Source: Bacteroidales bacterium UBA1628
Lineage (GTDB): Bacteria > Bacteroidota > Bacteroidia > Bacteroidales > UBA932
Reading direction: 5' to 3'
Assembly: GCA_002321335.1 (NCBI GenBank)
Contig: DCMG01000153.1
Location: 1-39,974 of the forward strand
Length of the DNA: 39,974 nucleotides
Of the stretch, positions 23,985 to 32,133 are shown one piece after another. Under the pieces are notes generated by a model. The model was not told the origin of the DNA, searched no databases, and saw only the letters and a program-made list of their open reading frames with translations. Position numbers and translations under genes: made by a program. The number at the start of each line of letters is the position of its first letter. The first letter of the stretch is position 1.

Positions 23985-24554
23985 ATGTGTATTATAGACA
24001 AACTCAAAGAAGAAGGCTTCGTCTCGACTAAGAATTTGAGCGACTGGCAAGAACAACAGTTGCAGGATGCTGTCCGTAAAGGCGAAGCGGTAAGGCTAAA
24101 AAACGGCATATATGCAGACATTGAAGCCTTGGCAAATACCATGGTGGATATACGGATGATAGTCCCCGGTGGCATACTATGCCTTTGGTCGGCATGGTCT
24201 GTTTATAGTTTGACTACACAGATACCCAATGCTTACTATATAGCCATTGAACGAACACGAAAGATCGTTCTGCCTGATTATCCGGAATTTCAATTGGTTT
24301 ATCAATCCGAAAATCTGCTCTCTATCGGGGCAACCCGAAAAAATGTGCAAGGATACGATATTCCGATCTTTGATATGGAGCGTTCTGTATGCGATGCTAT
24401 CAAATACAGAAACAAAGTCGGCATTGATGTAATGGCAGAAATCCTCCAAACTTATCTAAGACGTCCGGACAAAAACATCTCACGGCTGATGGATTACGCG
24501 TCAAAGCTAAGAATACGCAAAACACTGAATCAATATCTTGAAGTATGGCAATAA
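23985..24554 (+). CDS. Type IV toxin-antitoxin AbiEi-family antitoxin / transcriptional regulator
   Basis: A 189-residue protein. The N-terminal ~50 residues form a winged-helix domain ending RLKNGIYAD, the hallmark of AbiEi. The rest has VPGGILCLWSAWSVYSLT and FDMERSVCDAIKYRNKVG, the conserved second-half motif of the family. AbiEi represses its own operon and counters the AbiEii toxin, giving phage resistance and element maintenance in characterised systems. The start at 23985 lies right after the promoter; the longer in-frame version would begin within the -7 box. Its last codons overlap the toxin start by 10 nt. Confidence 0.88.
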   Translation: MCIIDKLKEEGFVSTKNLSDWQEQQLQDAVRKGEAVRLKNGIYADIEALANTMVDIRMIVPGGILCLWSAWSVYSLTTQIPNAYYIAIERTRKIVLPDYPEFQLVYQSENLLSIGATRKNVQGYDIPIFDMERSVCDAIKYRNKVGIDVMAEILQTYLRRPDKNISRLMDYASKLRIRKTLNQYLEVWQ

Positions 24555-25414
24555 AAGAAATACATAATTTTGGATGTTCGGTAAAAGCCAAATTGTTGAA
24601 TATCTCACGGAATGAGAAACTTGGATACCAGATGTTGGTAACAAGATACCTCCAGGAGCGTTTGCTCTATCGTTTGTCGATAAGCCCGTATCACGACCAT
24701 TTCTTCCTGAAAGGTGGAGCCTTGTTGTATGCGCATGAACGCTTTATGGCAAGGCCTACATTGGATATTGATTTTATGGGGCATCATATTTACAATGACA
24801 AGGAGAATGTTAAAAAGGTGTTTGCCGAGATTTGTGCGATTCCATACCAACAAGACGGGGTGACATTTTATACAGAAACTCTGAGAACCGACGACATTGC
24901 CGTTGAAAAGAAATATCCGGGTGTAAGGCTCACGCTGAGTGCTTCCATTGATACCATTCGCCAAGACGTATCAATGGATATCGGATTTGGAGACGTGATA
25001 ACTCCATGCCCTTCCGAACTGGATTATCCAAATTTAATTGACGGATTCCCGGCAACTAACATTTTGGCATATTCATTAGAAACCGTCATCGCCGAAAAGT
25101 TTCAAACTGTGATTGTAAGAGCGGAAGCCAACAGCAGGATGAAAGATTTTTACGACCTATACACTATTTTATACGGAGGGAAATATGACAGTGAAATATT
25201 AAGTGAGGCCATTAACGCCACTTTTGAAAATCGCCAGACTGCCTATACGGACAATCATATTGTATTCAGTCATGATTTTGCCAACAATACGGACTTAAAC
25301 ACACGATGGAACTCGTTTGTCAAGAAACTTAAACTTCAACAAGAACTGACTTTTCCTGAAGTTGTAGGTTTCCTGCAAACCAAGCTCGAACTTTATTGGA
25401 AGAAACTGAAATAG
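24545..25414 (+). CDS. AbiEii-family nucleotidyltransferase toxin
   Basis: The protein has 289 residues, the normal full length. It carries the toxin nucleotidyltransferase motifs: FFLKGGALLY (K56-G57-G58), RPTLDIDFMG (D74 and D76, metal-binding), a third strand with DVSMDIGFGD, and ETVIAEKFQTVI with NSRMKDFYDLY, as in DUF1814/AbiEii. Family members inhibit growth by nucleotide transfer, shown in related toxins to target tRNA. The ATG overlaps the antitoxin 3' end, so the pair is coupled. All motifs are present, so this system is probably functional. Confidence 0.9.
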   Translation: MAIKEIHNFGCSVKAKLLNISRNEKLGYQMLVTRYLQERLLYRLSISPYHDHFFLKGGALLYAHERFMARPTLDIDFMGHHIYNDKENVKKVFAEICAIPYQQDGVTFYTETLRTDDIAVEKKYPGVRLTLSASIDTIRQDVSMDIGFGDVITPCPSELDYPNLIDGFPATNILAYSLETVIAEKFQTVIVRAEANSRMKDFYDLYTILYGGKYDSEILSEAINATFENRQTAYTDNHIVFSHDFANNTDLNTRWNSFVKKLKLQQELTFPEVVGFLQTKLELYWKKLK

Positions 25415-25616
25415 CCATATATTGCTTGATATTCAACATTATATATTCGTCTATGTCGCGATTATTTTTTGTATCATGACTACATAGGTGTTCCGGTTTT
25501 CAGACTTACCTCCGATAATTATCACTATACATTACAATGAAGGATTTGTTATTTGCGTCAAGATATAAAAAATCTCAAGTATCGTAAGTGATTCAGGATG
25601 CCGAACCGTCTGAAGG

Positions 25617-25728
25617 CCGGTAACGTTGAACAAGTTAGTATCTCCGGCCAAACATAACTTTCGGTGGACAAAACAGTCTTAAACCAAGTTTTGTCCACCG
25701 GATCATATTTCTGCCGGAGAAACGATTG
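25617..25728 (+). repeat. Nested hairpin repeat element, copy 1
   Basis: A ~105-nt unit that recurs at 28732-28843. It has an outer stem TCTCCGGC/GCCGGAGA (25641-25648 with 25713-25720) and an inner perfect 13-bp stem CGGTGGACAAAAC/GTTTTGTCCACCG (25662-25674 with 25688-25700). 25415-25616, between the toxin gene and this unit, holds nothing I can identify. It may be a small non-autonomous palindromic element or a terminator-like structure. Confidence 0.6.
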
Positions 25729-25785
25729 ATGGGTTTCCAGTTTGGTGCGGAATATGGCGTAGGAATAAGCCTGGTTCACAGAACA

Positions 25786-25880
25786 GCACGTCAAGCGCGA
25801 CTTCGCTTTGTACAATGCCGCTGTGGGCGTTATGCTTGAGACCATTGGTTGTGATGAGGGTCAGCAGGACAGATTCCCAG
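25786..25880 (-). pseudogene. 3' remnant of an ATPase gene related to the one at 30582
   Basis: Read on the minus strand it encodes SVLLTLITTNGLKHNAHSGI then VQSEVALDVLFC, nearly the same as the last ~33 residues of the intact ATPase at 30582-32033. Nothing of the remaining ~450 residues is present. The DNA similarity extends past the lost stop codon into the flank (GGAATAAGCC). It sits convergent to an AbiE operon, as the intact ATPase does. Confidence 0.75.
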
Positions 25881-26104
25881 ATCTATGATCAAGTCCCAAA
25901 CCTATGTCCGGTCGCAGAGCCTGCCGATGCGCCCGATACCAGCATCAACGTGTTCGGTAACATCCGCATAATTAGCGAGTTGGAGAATGCTGCCCTCCCC
26001 AATCACCCCGGCAGAGATTTATAACTCGTTGCTAATGAGCGGGTGATGTACCACCGATTGATTTTCAAGGTCTTTTAAATTGCTGCCCGACACACGAAAT
26101 TCAG
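25881..26104 (+). other. Intergenic region with a possible unknown coding remnant
   Basis: An open plus-strand frame ending at 26024 reads VPNLCPVAEPADAPDTSINV then FGNIRIISELENAALPNHPG. It looks protein-like but has no start of its own and I do not recognise it. 26076-26082 (TAAATTG) aligns with the -7 box of leader copy 1 but is degenerate. Confidence 0.3.
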
Positions 26105-26472
26105 TAAATACGGAAAGTGCGATCACTCGGTCCTCAATTGAAAATCTGACAGTTTCCCAACGAATAAGGGCACCCGGACAGCACTCTTTTCTTGTGTATC
26201 AAGCCAGGTCGGCATAGTAACGCCTTGGGCGCTCTATTGACCGGCATCATACATAGGTGTGGAGTTCCATTCGTTCTTCTTATTCGGGTTTTGTCAGAAC
26301 CTTCAATTGAGAGAACGTGGAGCTCCACACTTTCGTTGCGGGTTGTTGGGCAAAAGTAAGAATCAAAATCATATTAAGGAAGATCACTATTTTGAGCAGG
26401 TAATGTTTCCCCCTGAGGATTTAAGAGCTGTGTCACGATATTAGGAATGATAACAATAAACTGTAAACATTT
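26105..26472 (+). repeat. Structured leader, copy 2
   Basis: Aligns with 18108-18485 over its whole length except a diverged middle (about 26190-26250). It keeps both interleaved inverted repeats: A at about 26133-26169 with A' at 26279-26308, and B (GTGTGGAGTTCC, 26257-26268) with B' (GGAGCTCCACAC, 26319-26330). In B/B' one A-U pair has become G-U, so pairing is retained. The spacing from its end to the lipoprotein ATG is the same as in copy 1. Confidence 0.6.
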
Positions 26473-28695
26473 ATGAATAAAATCAAACAATTGATGGCCA
26501 TGATATTCATGGCGTGCGGCGTAGTGATGTCAATGGCATCATGCCAAAAGAATGAGGTCTCAACGGACAAACCGGAGGAAGAGAAAAACTATTATCAAGA
26601 AATCAACGACATAAATGTCTTGGACAAGAATGCGACGAAGTTCATTGACGAGGAGATAACTTCTGACTCGCGCATTGTGTTTTCGGCGGACACGCCGGAG
26701 GATGCCATACCGAAGGTGGGCACGGGAATATTCATACCCGAGTCCGAAAAGGCTCCGTATGGAATGCTTTCCGAGGTCCTTTCAGTCAATAAGGAATCTG
26801 AGCGGATTGTTGTGACGACCGAGCCTTTGCCGCTGGCTGAAGCGTTTGAGAGCCTGTCCATCGACTCGTCTTCACCTTGGGAGACCACGCTGGAAGGAGT
26901 GTTCGACGAGGACGGGAATCCGGTCGAGTACGAGATTGTGGGAAAGCCCGGCGAGGCCACTCGGTCCACCGATTTTGAGTTGACTGAAAATGGCTTGAGC
27001 ATTCCGGTCAAGACTGGCCAGGAAAGTGGAGATGGTTCGTACGCTGTTGTCGGGAATGTCGGGATCTTTTTCGAGAAGTTTGACCTTTCCATCGATATTG
27101 ACAAGCATGGCGTCAATGGGATAAGCCTCGTCGCCGCGCCAAGCCTTGAAGTCGACTTTGGAGGAAATGTCGAATTGAAGGCGGAAAGGGAGCGGGTGAT
27201 AGAGTTGTTCAGGAAACAGATTCACACCGTAAGGTTCAAGATCCGGATTCCGACTCCGGTGGCCGGCATCCCGATCATCATTCCGGTGAGGATCTCTTTT
27301 GACTGCTTGTTTGAGGCAAGCGGGACGGTGGCATGGGACTTCGGCGTGAAATACAAGAACACACTTGACTGTAAAGTGGTGTTCGATAACGGGAAGTGGG
27401 GCAGCGAGGTCAAGAGCGTGAAAAGCTCGAACGGCAATCCTTGGACCGTGACGCAGAACCTTGGCGTGGACGGGGAAATCGATTTGGGTGTGAAGGTCGG
27501 GATACTTGCCGGACTATACACCACTAATCTTGGAATAGGTGTCTATGCCACCCCGAAGGTCTATTTGGGCGGAGAGGCGGAACTGGACTCGGAAGATCTC
27601 TACAAGGTCAATCCTTCCCTTGAATATGGCCTGAAAATCAGCAGCGAGGTGTTTGCCATAGCGAAACTGTTCGGGAAAGATTTGGGAAAATGCAATGTAG
27701 AGCTGCCGGACTATACCATCTGGAGCAAGGCTTTGCCACTGTTGCCATCACTCAGCGGTTTTGAGGCAAAAAAAATTGCCGGTACGACAAAGAGCGCCAC
27801 TTCGGGATCGTCTGGAAAGCAAGTCTCTGTGGAGATAGGCTGGCGGCAGAATCCGGAATATTTCATGTCTTCAAAGGATGTCAAGACAGGCGTGGCGATA
27901 TTCAACAAGGCCGACGGCACAGAGGTGGCGTCATTCATGCCGACCCCGGAGAGCGGGCCCGACGGATCATATTCCTACAAAACCACCGTTCCGGGACTCT
28001 CCACGGACAGCACATACTACGCCGAGACCTTCGCCTACTGGGATGGGTACAAGAAATTCGGCAGGGATAATGACATTGACACCAAAGTCAGGAAAAGGAT
28101 TAAGACATTGAAAATAGGCAAAAGCGAATACTATACCTTTAGTTATGACGAGAAGAATCGCATGGTGTCTTATGATAGTAAGATCTTTGTTGTTGATGAG
28201 TGGATTTGTGACAATATTAGCGTGGTTTACAACAGTGACACAGAAGCCGTGGTGAATGATGGTGGTGAAAAAATCAGTGTAGAGTTCAAAAATGGGCTGC
28301 CAATAAGGATAGGAAGGTGTAGCATTAAACATGATTCAGAAGGACATGTGATTGGAGACGGAGTTGCTTGTGAAAACACCTGGTATGATGGCAATATTGT
28401 CACATGTTATTATGAACCTCTCAGAGAAACGAGCCACATCAGTTATACGAATCACCCGAATCTGTTTTATCCAGACATGATTTGTACTGAATCTTGTTCT
28501 CTGCCGGATTATTATAATATTCTTGTTCAACACCCTATAACGAAGAACCTGCCATCAAGAATTGCCGCAACAGGCCCTTATTGTGGTCCTGGTTCCAGTT
28601 GGAACATCACATACACATTTGATTCAGATGGCTATGTAAGCAGTTTCAGAGACGGAGAAGGACTCACCCATAGCTTTGAATACGAAACATATTAG
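26473..28695 (+). CDS. Large beta-rich surface lipoprotein, paralogue B
   Basis: A 740-residue lipoprotein. The signal peptide (MNKIKQLMAMIFMACGVVMS, Cys24) belongs to the shared leader family, not to that of paralogue A, although the mature part is homologous to paralogue A (20747): RIVFSADTPEDAIP, PYGMLSEVLSV, VTTEPLPLAEAFESL, AKLFGKDL and LPLLPSL in the same order. A fibronectin-like segment (VSVEIGWRQNPEYF...TDSTYYAETFAYWDGY) comes next, about residues 455-540. The C-terminus (YTFSYDEKNRMVSYD, TYTFDSDGYVSSFRDGEG) resembles YD-repeat-like lipoprotein domains. A chimera of shared signal, conserved core and variable tail. Function unknown. Confidence 0.75.
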   Translation: MNKIKQLMAMIFMACGVVMSMASCQKNEVSTDKPEEEKNYYQEINDINVLDKNATKFIDEEITSDSRIVFSADTPEDAIPKVGTGIFIPESEKAPYGMLSEVLSVNKESERIVVTTEPLPLAEAFESLSIDSSSPWETTLEGVFDEDGNPVEYEIVGKPGEATRSTDFELTENGLSIPVKTGQESGDGSYAVVGNVGIFFEKFDLSIDIDKHGVNGISLVAAPSLEVDFGGNVELKAERERVIELFRKQIHTVRFKIRIPTPVAGIPIIIPVRISFDCLFEASGTVAWDFGVKYKNTLDCKVVFDNGKWGSEVKSVKSSNGNPWTVTQNLGVDGEIDLGVKVGILAGLYTTNLGIGVYATPKVYLGGEAELDSEDLYKVNPSLEYGLKISSEVFAIAKLFGKDLGKCNVELPDYTIWSKALPLLPSLSGFEAKKIAGTTKSATSGSSGKQVSVEIGWRQNPEYFMSSKDVKTGVAIFNKADGTEVASFMPTPESGPDGSYSYKTTVPGLSTDSTYYAETFAYWDGYKKFGRDNDIDTKVRKRIKTLKIGKSEYYTFSYDEKNRMVSYDSKIFVVDEWICDNISVVYNSDTEAVVNDGGEKISVEFKNGLPIRIGRCSIKHDSEGHVIGDGVACENTWYDGNIVTCYYEPLRETSHISYTNHPNLFYPDMICTESCSLPDYYNILVQHPITKNLPSRIAATGPYCGPGSSWNITYTFDSDGYVSSFRDGEGLTHSFEYETY

Positions 28696-28731
28696 CATCC
28701 GCTGATGTGACAAATCGGTATTACTGATGTC

Positions 28732-28843
28732 CGGTAGCGTTGAACAAACAAGTTAGTATCTCCGGCCAGACATAGCTTTCGGTGGACAAAACTGGATTAA
28801 AGGCCATTCTGTCCACCGAATCTGATTTCTGCCGGACAAAAGG
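28732..28843 (+). repeat. Nested hairpin repeat element, copy 2
   Basis: Second copy of the unit at 25617-25728. Inner perfect 11-bp stem TTCGGTGGACA/TGTCCACCGAA (28778-28788 with 28810-28820) and outer TCCGGC/GCCGGA (28761-28766 with 28831-28836). The inner-loop sequence differs from copy 1 while the stem is kept. It lies 36 nt after the lipoprotein stop and could act as its terminator. Confidence 0.6.
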
Positions 28844-29095
28844 CATCCCTAAGAGCCAGTACTTCTGGAGGAGGCGTAAGTACTATGGACCTGACATCCC
28901 GAAAGGTTCGTCACGCCATGTTCAGCCTGGGTGACGGGACGAGGTTCCGGCTTTATTCGAAGCCGACTGACATGCGGAAAGGATTCTACATGCTGGGCGG
29001 CATAGTGAACAACACCGTCGGGCAGAATCTTTATAGTGGGGACGTCTTCGTGTTCGTGAACGCCTCAAACAACATGATGAAGCTGCTGCGCTATG
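28844..29095 (+). pseudogene. IS66 tnpA/tnpB fragments
   Basis: 28847-28910 reads IPKSQYFWRRRKYYGPDIPK, like the helical middle of an IS66 TnpA. From ATG 28918 the frame gives MFSLGDGTRFRLYSKPTDMR...YSGDVFVFVNASNNMMKLLRY, the first ~59 residues of TnpB and about 90% identical in DNA to the relic at 23599. It is cut at CTGCGCTATG by the end repeat that starts at 29096. Not functional. Confidence 0.65.
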
Positions 29096-29181
29096 GTAAG
29101 CATCCGAAGAAGTACGCATTGACAAAGATGTAATGCAACTGACACGAGATGGATGTCAGTCGCATTCTTCTGGTGTTGGGT
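29096..29181 (+). repeat. IS66-type end repeat, copy 3
   Basis: Same 86-nt unit as 23042-23127 and 23169-23234, starting GTAAGCATCCGAAGAAGTAC and ending GGTGTTGGGT. The palindrome is partly eroded here (ATGCAACTGACA versus TGTCAGTCGCAT). It directly abuts the tnpB fragment. Confidence 0.6.
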
Positions 29182-29694
29182 CCTTTGTAAGCATCTGAAC
29201 CAGTTCTATTCAAACCACGGACACGGAGATGTGCTTCTGACAGCTGTCAGAGGCAGTACGTTGTGGCTGACCCCCTTGTTTGGGAATAGGGTCAGACACA
29301 CGAATCGGTCTCTCAACCCACCCAAAGGCATCCTCCCGTGCTTGCGGATTGCAAGCAACCGGTCTCGGCTGGCTCTGCTACCTGTGGGTAAGAATATGAC
29401 TTTGTTTTTTCGGCAAAGTTATGATACGCTGTTCCCTCATGGACAGCAGGATGCACTATCTGCCATACTGTAAATAACGGTTGACAATTACAACTGTTTT
29501 TTCAGTGCCAAGATAGCTGTTTTATTTCATCCGCACAATATCTAGATAAACTGAATTACTAAACATTTATCAGTTATTCCTGATGGCCGGTTTGACCTAC
29601 CCTTCGCATCGCAAATAATGCTTCGTAGTCAATTCTGGAACAAATAAGTAACATATTTTTAGTTTTCTGTTCAAAATTTTACAACATTTGCGCC
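29182..29694 (+). other. Intergenic region with small palindromes, no gene seen
   Basis: GTAAGCATCTGAACCAG at 29187 may be a further decayed IS66 end. CTGACAGCTGTCAG (29238-29251) is a perfect palindrome, and CTGACCC...GGGTCAG near 29268-29294 a 7-bp stem. An open plus frame across the region has no protein-like features. The last ~50 nt (AACATTTG near the ATG) may hold the promoter of the next gene. Confidence 0.35.
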
Positions 29695-30321
29695 ATGGTA
29701 ATGGATTTGGAACATATCGGCAATATTCCTGTCAGCACGCAGACAGTGGCTTCTCTGTTCCCTGCTTTGGAGGCGGGAAACCAGAAGGTGCGCAATCTCG
29801 AGGCGGCTGGCAAGATCATCAGGCTCAAGAAGGGACTCTATGTGGTTGATCCGAAGGTCTCTCGGGTAGCGTTGTCCACTGAGATCATTGCCAATCACCT
29901 CTATGCCCCGTCGTACGTTTCTATGCAGACCGCGCTTCGCTACTATGGCCTTATTCCGGAAGCGGTTTATACTACACAGTCGATGACCCTGAAGCATACA
30001 CGCAGCTTCGACACCCCACTAGGACGTTACGAGTACAAGATGATTTCCCGTGAGGCATTCCCCATTGGCATCACTAGCGTCAACAAGAAGAATTATGCAT
30101 TCCTGATGGCGACGCCTGAGAAGGCCCTCTGCGACCTGATTGCCAATTCGTCGAAGGTCAACCTACGTTACCTCAAGGATGTGGAGACCTATATTAATGA
30201 GGACATCCGAATGGATATGGAAGACCTTGTGAATATGGATGTGAGCATTTTAGAACGCTACGCCCAGGCGGGAAAGAAAGTCAATTCCATTGAGACACTG
30301 ATAAAGTATCTGAAGAAATGA
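29695..30321 (+). CDS. AbiEi-family antitoxin-like regulator, now without an intact toxin
   Basis: A 208-residue protein. The N-terminal winged helix (IPVSTQTVASLFPAL...GKIIRLKKGLYVV) and the following SYVSMQTALRYYGLIPEAVY and FLMATPEKALCDLI motifs place it in the AbiEi family, a different subfamily from the protein at 23985. Such antitoxins repress their operon and neutralise the nucleotidyltransferase toxin. Downstream only a 3' scrap of the toxin gene is left, so this is an orphan antitoxin. It could still act as a repressor or protect the cell against a related toxin. Confidence 0.85.
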   Translation: MVMDLEHIGNIPVSTQTVASLFPALEAGNQKVRNLEAAGKIIRLKKGLYVVDPKVSRVALSTEIIANHLYAPSYVSMQTALRYYGLIPEAVYTTQSMTLKHTRSFDTPLGRYEYKMISREAFPIGITSVNKKNYAFLMATPEKALCDLIANSSKVNLRYLKDVETYINEDIRMDMEDLVNMDVSILERYAQAGKKVNSIETLIKYLKK

Positions 30322-30325
30322 TAAA

Positions 30326-30463
30326 CTGAATGAAAGGCTTGCAACCGCAGACATCAACCAGGTGAAGGCGGATGTTTTGCCGTTTGTGCGAAATCCAAAG
30401 GAGTTGGACATCTGGTCAAACGACTACTTCATGGAACTTGCCAAGCTACTGGAATTCGAATAG
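30326..30463 (+). pseudogene. 3' remnant of an AbiEii toxin gene
   Basis: The frame LNERLATADINQVKADVLPF, VRNPKELDIWSNDYFMELAK, LLEFE ends in TAG at 30461. It has the look of the C-terminus of AbiEii nucleotidyltransferases (DVLPFVRNP...LDIWSNDYF). The antitoxin stop overlaps ATGATAAAC (30318), a plausible original toxin start, but that frame hits TGA three codons later. About 700 nt of toxin, including the catalytic motifs, must have been deleted. 30464-30581 shows nothing further. Confidence 0.65.
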
Positions 30464-30581
30464 GAATTGCCACTTTCACATTTCTGTCTATCTTTACATA
30501 CACTCTTGTCGCTGACTGTTTACCGGCGCGGAATTGTGGTATCCCGGTTAGGTGCGGGGGACGGCGTGCGAATAAGCTGGA

Positions 30582-32033
30582 CTAACAGAATAGCTCGTCA
30601 AGCGTGACTTCACTTTGGACGATGCCGCTGTGGGTGTTATGCTTGAGACCATTGGTGGAGATGAGGGTCAGCAGGACGGATTTTCGGGTTCCAGTCTCGG
30701 CGCGGAATGTGTCGAGGCGTGCGGTCAATTTCTGTTCTTCCGATGAGGTGATCTCAAACATGTCCTTGCTATACTTCATCTCGCAAAGGTTTATGGTCTC
30801 GTCCTTGCGGTCGATCAGGAGGTCGATCTGGACTCCATTCTTGGAGTCGTCTCCTTTACTGCGCCAGGAACATGCCAATGTCTGTACCCCTGAGATGCCG
30901 AGAGCCTGCTTGATCTGTTTAATATGGTAAAGGCACAGCATCTCGAATGAAAGACCACACCAAGTGTTGTGCAGCGGGCTGTTGACAGATGTAGTCCAGA
31001 AATGTTCATCCTGATAACTGTTCTGATCGATGAACTTAAAATAGAACAAGGTGTAAAAATCAATCAATTGATAGACCGATGAACTGTCCTGTCTCCTCCT
31101 GTTCCGCGGCACTTTGACGCCGAAAGGAGAGTATTTCCGGATGAAGCCGCAGTTCTCAAGTTCTTCCAGAACAGTGCTGAACGCTCCGTTGTCTGTCAGA
31201 CTTGTGGCGGCGAGGATTTCCTTCCGTGTCAGTCCCATCCCTTTTGTGGAAAGAGCGGTGATGACCTTTATGTGGGGACCGGCGTTCTTGAACAATGCCT
31301 GGTAAAGATCACGGAATTCATCCTTCAGTTCAGCGTTTCGGGAGAAGAAAAGGGTGTCAATGTTCTGTGCAAGGCTCTTCGATCTATCCATCAGAGACAT
31401 ATAATAAGGTATGCCGCCCAAGATCATATAGCATTCAGCGACTTGTTTTCGGGAATATGAGAAACCATATTCCTTGAAATACTCTTCACTCTCCTTAAGG
31501 CAGAACGGTTCAAGGTACAAATGGTGCGTAAGACGGTTGTGAAGCCCTCCGCGGCTGTGGATCAGATTATTGATCATCCATGAAGTCGCTGATCCGCAGA
31601 CAATCAACTTGACATCGTCGCGAAGAGCGGCCCAACTGTTCCAGAAATTCTCCAGAGCCGCGATGAATCCAGACTTGGGCGTGTCCATCCAAGGAAGTTC
31701 GTCTATGAATATCACTTTTTTCCCTTTCGGCAGCGATTCCAGATAGCGCGAAAGCTCATAGAATGCCAGAATCCAGTTTTTTTGAATATTCAGCCTTTCT
31801 GATCCTGAATATTTCTGTACAGCTATGGCGAAGGTGGTAAGCTGCTCTGCTTTTGTGGCATCATGCATGCCCGTGACATAAAACGAAAACTTGTCTTCCG
31901 CCGCCATGCGAATCAGAAAGGTTTTTCCCACACGCCGTCTTCCGTATAGAGCAATAAATTCCGACCTGCCTGAATTCAGATAACCTTTCATAGCCTTCAT
32001 TTCAGCCGTTCTTCCTATAACTTTCTGTGTCAT
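30582..32033 (-). CDS. AAA ATPase of the ATPase_2 / DUF234 type
   Basis: The protein has 483 residues. Walker A is GRRRVGKT (residues 31-38), Walker B KKVIFIDELPW, and a sensor-like VCGSATSW follows. The middle holds a winged helix (LTRKEILAATSLTDNGAFST). The C-terminal DUF234 part has a PD-(D/E)XK-like core (QIDLLIDRKD...INLCEMKY), suggesting a nuclease fold. These proteins are very common in Bacteroidales, often near mobile genes; their biological role is not established. Soluble and cytoplasmic. Convergent to the AbiE genes. A second, decayed copy of its 3' end lies at 25786. Confidence 0.88.
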   Translation of the reverse strand: MTQKVIGRTAEMKAMKGYLNSGRSEFIALYGRRRVGKTFLIRMAAEDKFSFYVTGMHDATKAEQLTTFAIAVQKYSGSERLNIQKNWILAFYELSRYLESLPKGKKVIFIDELPWMDTPKSGFIAALENFWNSWAALRDDVKLIVCGSATSWMINNLIHSRGGLHNRLTHHLYLEPFCLKESEEYFKEYGFSYSRKQVAECYMILGGIPYYMSLMDRSKSLAQNIDTLFFSRNAELKDEFRDLYQALFKNAGPHIKVITALSTKGMGLTRKEILAATSLTDNGAFSTVLEELENCGFIRKYSPFGVKVPRNRRRQDSSSVYQLIDFYTLFYFKFIDQNSYQDEHFWTTSVNSPLHNTWCGLSFEMLCLYHIKQIKQALGISGVQTLACSWRSKGDDSKNGVQIDLLIDRKDETINLCEMKYSKDMFEITSSEEQKLTARLDTFRAETGTRKSVLLTLISTNGLKHNTHSGIVQSEVTLDELFC

Positions 32034-32048
32034 ACCAACTGGATTTTC

Positions 32049-32133
32049 TGCGCAAATGTAGCAATTTTATCATCCTTGCGCAAATTATCGAATTATTTTC
32101 TGCGCAACGAGGCTGAATTTACGTCCTTGCGCA
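32049..32133 (-). promoter_or_regulatory. ATPase promoter overlaid by four TGCGCA sites
   Basis: On the minus strand TTTG (32081-32084), exactly 20 nt and TACATTTG (32053-32060) form a full-consensus promoter 20 nt before the ATPase start. TGCGCA occurs at 32049, 32077, 32101 and 32128. The first overlaps the -7 box and the second the -33 box; the other two lie upstream with the same arrangement, so the region is a ~52-bp direct repeat (TTTTCTGCGCAA ... TCCTTGCGCA). This looks like an operator array. Confidence 0.65.

Noticed and set aside
29153..29473. 106-codon ORF downstream of the third IS66 end repeat
   Set aside because: Starts inside the repeat, low-complexity composition, no domain or signal; not a credible gene.
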